A DNA stretch of 64,000 nt from Cephalotus follicularis. Its lineage: Eukaryota; Streptophyta; Magnoliopsida; Oxalidales; Cephalotaceae. The stretch covers positions 124,001 to 188,000 of the forward strand of contig BDDD01000724.1 in the NCBI GenBank assembly GCA_001972305.1. Reading direction: 5' to 3'. The notes beneath the pieces were generated by a model that saw only the letters and a list, made by a program, of their open reading frames with translations, did no database searches and was not told where the DNA came from. Position numbers and translations under genes: made by a program. This document shows positions 57,738 to 64,000 of the stretch, one piece after another; position 1 is the stretch's first letter, and the number at the start of each line of letters is the position of its first letter.

Positions 57738-58593
57738 CAAGCCAAGAAACAAGATTTAAGGGACTTGAACACAGCATTTGATCAATTCAACATCCAAGCT
57801 CAACTTGCACACTTACAAAGAGAAAAGAACATCAAGCTCTTGCTAAACACTTTCATATCCAAAGCTTGTATCTAGATTACACTTTCACATCCAACCTATT
57901 GAGAGGTTATTGTAAACACAACACACTTAACATTCATAATTCTTTATACTTGAGGGGAGTGAACCCTTGTTAGGTGTTTATTGATTTACACCCGGAAGTT
58001 AAATCAATTGTAAAGGTGGTTTGCTTTGATTTGCACCCGTAAGCCGAAAATCAAAGGTTGCTAGGGGATTCTAGTGGAAACTCAAGGGATTCTTGAGGAA
58101 GTGGACGTAGGCACGAATTTGCCGAACCACTATAAATTCGTTTGCACTTTCTATCCCTTAACTCTGTAATTGTTATTATTTGTTTGTGCTTGTGTGAGTG
58201 TTTATGTTCATTGCTTAAATTGTTTTTTTTTCCGCATACATAGTTATTAGTTAAAGGTTGCCATACGTTTCCAACATTCAACACTCAATCAGCTCAAGTA
58301 TCAGCTGATATCAGTGCCCAACTTCGTGTTTTTCATTCCACAGTTGGTTTAGCTTTCAATGTCTTCTTCTCTCTCTCACATGCATGCACCCTCTTTTGTT
58401 CTTTCTCTTAATTTTTGCCGGTTGTGCAGGTTGAAGGGAACATGCAAGGCCCTTAGTCTGGCATTAACAACAGCTAGCAACGCCTCCTTTGCATGGTCAA
58501 CACGTCTATGGACGCATGTCCCTGTTCCCATTAGGTCAGCTCTGCCATTTCATTCCAACTGACACCTTTTTTTTATTTTTGCCATAACACGAC

Positions 58594-58742
58594 TAAAGCG
58601 TCGCCGGTTAGCCTTGGGCGTCGACGCTTATACGCCTCTAAGTGTCAATGTTGGGTGTTTAAAGGTCGACAGTTGGTGCCTTCGTATTGTGCACGTGTCA
58701 GGCTTAAGCGTCGACGGTATGCATTTAGGCGTCGGCGGTTTG
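58594..58742 (-). repeat. GTCGAC palindrome cluster in F 3' LTR, second block
   Basis: Six forms such as AAAGCGTCGCCGGTTAG, GGGCGTCGACGCTTATAC, AAGCGTCGACGGTATGC and AGGCGTCGGCGGTTTGG. On the element strand it is 150-290 bp from the LTR start, in U3. Confidence 0.78.
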
Positions 58743-58887
58743 GCACCAGAAATCATTTCTTTAGTTTTCCAATTTCGAATTGTATCCCAACTTCATTCTT
58801 TTAAAAAGGTAACAACATAACACTTCAAAAGTATATTTTATTCATCGATGATTACGAAATACATGAATCGAAATTGCGGTTATTACA

Positions 58888-58902
58888 TTCCCCCCTCCTT
58901 AA
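58888..58902 (-). promoter_or_regulatory. Polypurine tract of F
   Basis: The plus strand reads TTCCCCCCTCCTTAA next to the LTR; on the element strand this is a purine run of the AAGGAGGGGGGAA type after AATTTTCTTT. Confidence 0.85.
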
Positions 58903-58929
58903 AGAAAATTCATCCTCGAATTTAGCCCC

Positions 58930-61900
58930 TTACATTCTGAACAAGTGGGGAAACGTCTCCATCATTTCATCCTCACGCTCCCACGTAGCTTCCTCGGCTC
59001 TGTGAAAATGCCACAGTACTTTAACCATAGGGATGGTCTTATTCCTTAAAACCTTTTTCATGCGATCCATAATCCTTGTCGGCCTTTCCTCATATGTCAA
59101 CCTCGGGCTAATGAATCCAGGGTCGTAGCTCCAAATGTGAGATGGGTCGGGAACGTATTTCCGTAACATTGAAACATGAAACACGTTATGCACCTCAGAC
59201 AAACTAGGCGGTAGAGCAATCTGATATGCGACTTGCCCCACTCTCTCCAGTATCTCGTAAGGTCCAATATACCTTGGAGCCAACTTCCCTTTGAGGCCAA
59301 AACGGTGTATCCCTTTCAAAGGCGAGATCTTCAAGAAAACATGATCCCCCTTCTCAAACTCTAGCTTCCTTCTCTTGCTATCGGCGTAACTCTTCTGCCG
59401 ACTCTGTGCAGCTAGCAGTCTCTTCTTGATCATCTCCACTTTATCGGTGGTTTCTTGTACCAAGTCTGGTCCAAGCACTTGCCTCTCACCTACCTCGTCC
59501 GAGCAAATAGGTGATCTGGACTTCCTTCCATACAAGGCTTCATAAGGAGCCATTCCAATGCTGGTGTGGAAACTGTTGTTGTAAGAGAACTCAATCAATG
59601 CTAGATGATCCTCCCAACTCCCAGCAAAATCAATCATGCAATCCCGTAACATATCCTCCAGAGTCTGGATAGTACGCTCTGACTGTCCGTTAGTCTGTGG
59701 GTGAAATGCAGTGCTAAAGTTCAAGGTTGTTCCCATTGTTGTTTGGAACTTCTTCCAGAACCTCGAAGTAAATCTAGCATCTCGGTCGCAGACAATACTG
59801 ACCGGCACTCCATGCAATCTCACTATCTCCTGGATATACAATCGAGCAAGCTTCTCGATAGAATACGTCATGTTCATCGGAAGAAAGTGAGCAGACATAG
59901 TAAGTCTGTCCACTACTACCCACACTGCTTCATGCTGATTGTAGCAGTCCCGCAGGTTTCTGATGTTCGGCCTTCACTCTTTGACAGGTCAGACATTTGG
60001 CTACATATTCAGCAATTTCTCTCTTCATACCACTCCACCAGTAGTTCTTTTTCCGGTCGTACCACATCTTGGAACTTCCAGGGTGAACACTGTACTTTGA
60101 TTTGTGAGCTTGATGCAGTAGCTCATTCCTGATGTTCTCATCATCCGGAACACATATCCTCCCCCGGAACCTCAGTATGCCATCAGTATGAATGGAGAAC
60201 TCAGAATCAGTGTCTAGGTTCTCACGAATACTCCACCGCTCGGTATCACTGTACTGAGAAGTCAGAATACATTCCAGAAGTTCCGGTTGTGCTCCCATAC
60301 TTGCCACAATAACTCCTCGGGAAACCATGAACGGATCCCATCTCTGAAATTCCTCCAATAGCTTCCACTGGGAAACAATTGCTCCAGCAATCATTGCTTT
60401 GTGACTCAGCGCATCAGCCACTACGTTCGCCTTTCCCGGATGGTATTGAATACTGCAATTGTAGTCATTAAAGAATTCCACCCATCGTCTTTGTCTCATG
60501 TTGAGCTCCTTCTATGAAAACAAATATTTTAAACTCTTATGGTCAGTAAAAATCTCAAATTGTGCACCATAGAGGTAGTACCTCCATTTCTGCAAAGCAA
60601 ACACTATGGCTGCCAACTCAAGATCGTGTATGGGATAATTTTCCTCATACGTTTTTAACTTCCTTGACGTGTATGCAATCACCCTGCCACGTTGCACAAG
60701 AACGCATCCCAATCCCTTCCCAGAAGCATCTGTGTAGACAGTAAATCCCTCATTATCCTCCGGTAATGCCAATACTGGAGCCGAAATCAACCGACTCTTC
60801 AACTCTTGGAAACTTGCCTCACAGGAATAATCCCACACAAAACTGGACTTCTTCTGAGTCAACTATGTCAGTGGTGTAGCAAGCTTCAAAAATCCTTTAA
60901 TGAACCTTCGGTAATAGCCAGCCATTCCCAAGAAGCTACGAACCTCCGTAACGTTCCTCGGTTGGGGCTAATCAATAATACTTTCTATCTTCGAAGGATC
61001 CACTGACAATCCTTCACTCCACACCATGTGACCTAGGAAAGTCACATGATCCAGCCAAAATTCGCACTTGCTGAATTTGGCGTATAGTTGTTCCTTCTGC
61101 AGTGTCTGCAGTACAATTCTCAAGTGCTGCATGTGTTCCTCGATGCTTCTTGAGTAGATCAGGATGTCATCTAGGAATATAACGACAAAATGGTCCAGTT
61201 AAGGTTGGAACACTCTGTTCATTAGACACATAAAGGCTGCAGGAGCATTTTTCAAACCAAATGACAGTATCAGAAACTCGTAGTGCCCATATCTGGTTCG
61301 AAATGAGATTTCTCCACATCACCCTCTCTGATCCTCAACTGATGGTAACCTGTTCTCAGGTCAAGTTTGGAGAATACAGTTGAGCTTTGCAATTGGTCAA
61401 ACAACTCCTCAATGTGTGGCAGAGGATACTTGTTCTTCACCGTCACCTGATTTAGCAGCCTGTAATCAATGCATAGCCGCATCGATCCATCTTTCTTTTT
61501 CACAAACAGAATCGGTGCTCCCCACGGTGATACACTCGGTCTGATAAAGCCCTTGTCAAGATAATCCTGTAGTTGAACTTTCAACCCCTTCAGTTCGGTA
61601 GGAGTCATTCGGTACGGTGCTCTGGTTATAGGAGCAGTTCTAGGCAACAGCCCAATACTGAACTGTATGTCCCTCTCCGGTGGCAACAAAGTGAGTTCAT
61701 CTGGAAACACATCAGGAAATTCACATACAACAGGCACTTGTTCAATACTAGGCGTACCTTTCGTATGATCGATCACATACGCCAAATAGCCCTCACATCC
61801 TTGCTTGAGATACTTCTGTGCTCGAGTATATGAAATGATTAGAGCAGTAACATTCTTCTCTCCGATAAACTTGCACTCAGTCCCATCTTGTAGATAAAAT

Positions 61901-63360
61901 GTCATCGTTTTATTGTAGCAGTCAACACAAGCATGATGAGCATACAGCCAATCCATCCCCAAGATTATATCGAAATCCCGGATAGGTAACACAATCAGGT
62001 CAGCAGATAATTGTATCCCAGCCACCATGATCTCACAGTCTTTCATAACAGTATTAGATAGAAGACAAGTACCCGCAGGAGTACTTACTTCAAATACATA
62101 AGGTAGTCTAGAAGTAACACCATGCCAATGGCGAGCAAATTCAGATGCAACGAATGAATGCGTCGCACCAGGGTCAATCAATACATGAGCTAATATGCCA
62201 GATATGTAAATAGTACCTTCCACAACAGTAGTAGATTCTGTCACATCATCTTTAGATAAGGTGTAGACCCTACCTTTTACAATCCTCTTTCCGGTGTCTC
62301 TCCGCGGTTGAGCTGCCGCAACAGTACCACTAGCACCAGCACTTCCCTATTGGCCGCGTGCTTGATCCCTCATCATCGGACAACTATTCATGATGTGATC
62401 TTGTGAACCACACCTCAAGCATTTCCCCATCTTCTTCCAGCATTCGGTTTCATCATGATTCTGACGACCGCAAAAAGTACATCCACCCGCATTCTGTTGA
62501 CTGTTTCGGCTCGGAGTCCTTGACCGTGAATTTCTGCGTCGAGAACCTCCTTGACCTCTGTTATCAGACTTTGTTGACTTAGCAGGATTATTACTTCCCT
62601 ACCCTTGTGACTGTATGGACCTCGATTGATTAGTACGAGTCCGCTCTGCCCTTCTCTCATTCGCGTCAGCCTCCAGAATCATCGCTCTCTCAGCAACATC
62701 AACAAAAGTGGTCAGCTGCAACATCAGCAATTTAGATCTGATGTCTGGTCGAAGGCCTTTCAAGAACCTCTGGATCATTCGCGACTCACCCTCCACAAGA
62801 TAAGGTGTATGCCTCGCTAGCTCCATGAATCTAGTCTGGTACTGAGCTACCGTCATGTCTCCCTAACAGAACTCCATCAGTTCAGTCTCCCATCGGTCAT
62901 GCTCTATCTGCGGTACATAAGCCTCGAGGAATTCGGACTGAAATCTATCCAAAGTCCGATCAACTCCACGGGCTTCCCATTTTGCTTCAGTCCTTTCCCA
63001 CCAGTAAGTAGCCTCGCCCCATAAGCAATACACAGCAAAATTAAGTTTCTGCTCAGCGGCACACTCCAGAGCAACAAATATCTTCTCCAGGTCTCTAATC
63101 CACTGTTCAACCGCAGTAGCATTCCGTTCACCATTGAAAGTCGGAGGATTCTGTCTCATGAACTGCTCCAGATCTCGGCCAAATCCACCGCCATGACAAG
63201 CTTCAGGTGCTTGCTGATATGTACGGTTAGCCTCGTACATTTGTCGAATCTGTTCCACGTTTGCCGCGTTCGCTTGCATCTGCTGTTGAACGAGATCTTC
63301 CATGCGGTCAAAATGACTCCTCTCGTCATACACTGGGGGAACATTAACTCCTTCATTCAT
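58930..63360 (-). pseudogene. F gag-pol pseudogene
   Basis: Minus strand. Gag starts at 63360 (MNEGVNVPPVYDERSHFDRM) with CLWGEATYWWERTEAKWE; stops at 62863 and 62599. Two intact zinc knuckles at about 62490-62385: CTFCGRQNHDETEC and CLRCGSQDHIMNSC. The protease site reads [11 protein letters not shown] (Pro for Ser). [30 protein letters not shown]; a frameshift near 61300; a stop near 61200 just before FLDDILIYS, which is itself intact. RNase [17 protein letters not shown] and [11 protein letters not shown], stop near 60510. Integrase: H..H..C..C complete (QAHKSKYSVHPGSSK, CLTCQRVKAEHQ); then a frameshift and about 30 missing residues with the first catalytic Asp; second Asp (VCDRDARFTS) and Glu (NGQSERTIQ) are kept. 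The tail ends ATWEREDEMMETFPHLF, chromodomain-like. The last 331 residues (59925-58930) are open. Confidence 0.94.
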
Positions 63361-63533
63361 CGGTGGATCATTTTCAGGTACTGGCGGTGCGTTGACACCT
63401 TCGTCGGCTCTACGCCTTCCTCTTATTCCTCTTCAGAGATCCATGTAGTTTCCTATATGGAATGACATAATCATTAGGAAATAATTCACTTAATTTCTGA
63501 GAAACTTATCCCAGCTTAGCATATATGGAATAT

Positions 63534-63545
63534 GCTCTGATACCA
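63534..63545 (-). promoter_or_regulatory. Primer binding site of F (initiator tRNA-Met)
   Basis: The plus strand has GCTCTGATACCA, the exact complement of TGGTATCAGAGC, three bases from the 5' LTR end. Confidence 0.93.
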
Positions 63546-63548
63546 TGC

Positions 63549-64000
63549 TGTCACACCCCGTTATTCAAATTCCATTACAGACAAGCATATATGGTGATAT
63601 CAGGAATAAGTACAATTATTCAGCATTCCATACAACAGTTCATAACATAAGCGGAAGCAGTCAAATGGATTATACATCATAAATCATCTGCACGCATCCC
63701 ATACTATGTGCGGGTACAAACCAACTCAAACATCCTTATACATAAGGAAGTACAACTGTAACACGGAGTGTGATCCGTTCGATACAATACAATACATCAA
63801 CAGAAACAACAACCTTAAGATAGAAAGTAGAAGCTCTCCATGCTTCAGCAGCAAACTCCGATCGTCTTTCCTCAATCTGAAATTGTAGGGGTTAGTCGTT
63901 GTCCTCACTTGGCTAAGTCGGAAGATAATGCATGTAGTTGAATCTATAAATGTAAATATGCATGACTGTTATAATGAAATGATATACATTTATATACATA
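63549..64000 (-). repeat. F 5' LTR (3' end only; continues past window)
   Basis: TGTCACACCCCGTTATTC onward matches 55283 onward, about 97% by eye over 450 bp. It contains the conserved block at 63887-63918. Confidence 0.92.

Larger units (their letters stand above)
57236..58276 (+). mobile_element. Solo LTR of the S (sirevirus-like) family, target duplication TTCAA
   Basis: 1041 bp from TGTTGACTTTTAGTCTC to CCATACGTTTCCAACA, flanked by TTCAA at 57231-57235 and 58277-58281. It aligns in order with the S 5' LTR: start, palindrome cluster, TATA box and GAAGTGGACGTAGGC region. It lies within the F LTR, so the S family was still moving after F inserted into the S copy. Confidence 0.92.
55283..58887 (-). 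repeat. F 3' LTR (about 2.56 kb net), split by S-solo
   Basis: On plus it reads TGTCACACCCC... to ...GGTTATTACA; on the element strand it starts TGTAATAACCGC. It carries the conserved block at 55621-55653 and two GTCGAC clusters, one on each side of S-solo. Confidence 0.9.
55283..64000 (-). mobile_element. Ty3/gypsy chromovirus-type element F (minus), 5' LTR runs off the window
   Basis: Inserted in the S third ORF. 3' LTR 55283-58887 (with a solo S LTR inside), polypurine tract, pol and gag on the minus strand, PBS, and the 5' LTR from 63549 past the window end. AAATG (55278-55282) is the left flank; the right copy should lie beyond 64000. Over the 450 bp that can be compared, the two LTR ends differ at roughly 3% of positions, so F is one of the younger units here. 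Confidence 0.93.

Noticed and set aside
57236-58276. This LTR as the 3' LTR of the S copy that starts at 17916
   Set aside because: It has its own TTCAA duplication and lies inside the F LTR, while S is interrupted by F; the true S 3' LTR should lie past the window.

Overview
The window looks like heterochromatic plant nuclear DNA made almost wholly of nested LTR retrotransposons. I see no single-copy host gene, tRNA, rRNA, CRISPR or bacterial-type feature. Evidence for a plant: chromovirus-type Ty3/gypsy polyproteins with long (2-3 kb) LTRs opening TGTAAC/TGTAAT, a sirevirus-like Ty1/copia element with an extra ORF after pol, primer sites matching initiator tRNA-Met (TGGTATCAGAGC), and TG...CA termini with 5-bp target duplications. 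Species cannot be named from this. All coding regions are broken, so the window is a fossil record of insertions rather than a working gene set.

Layout. 1-5931: 3' part of gypsy element A1 (decayed pol plus 3' LTR), lying inside a copia pol remnant (5932-8525). 8526-16141: LTR fragments A3 (minus), B4 (minus) and B3 (plus), the last split by solo LTR C1 (11242-13663). 16190-17915: gag relic of a different gypsy lineage (L). 17916-55282: one sirevirus-like copia element, S, cut into pieces by five first-order insertions: solo LTR D in its 5' LTR (D itself holds element E), H in gag (H holds A2), solo LTR I in gag, the gypsy element B1 inside the RT active-site coding region (its 3' LTR holds solo LTR C2 and element J), and gypsy element F in the third ORF. 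55283-64000: F in minus orientation, with a solo S-family LTR in its 3' LTR; its 5' LTR runs off the window.

Nine nested units have matching 5-bp target duplications that I read directly: C1 GTGAC, D GATGG, E CTATA, H GTGAC, I AATAG, B1 ATATT, C2 GAACC, J TTAAG, S-solo TTCAA. They give a firm order: L before S; S before D, H, I, B1 and F; D before E; H before A2; B1 before C2 and J; F before S-solo.

The most unusual signal is not a gene. LTRs of otherwise unrelated families, both copia and gypsy, carry clusters of short imperfect palindromes around GTCGAC. The flanks come in at least three dialects (AAGC..GCTT, AGAC..GTCT, CCA..TGG), each symmetric with the core. Two LTRs with related ends (H and K) carry different dialects, as if these blocks move or convert separately from the rest of the LTR.
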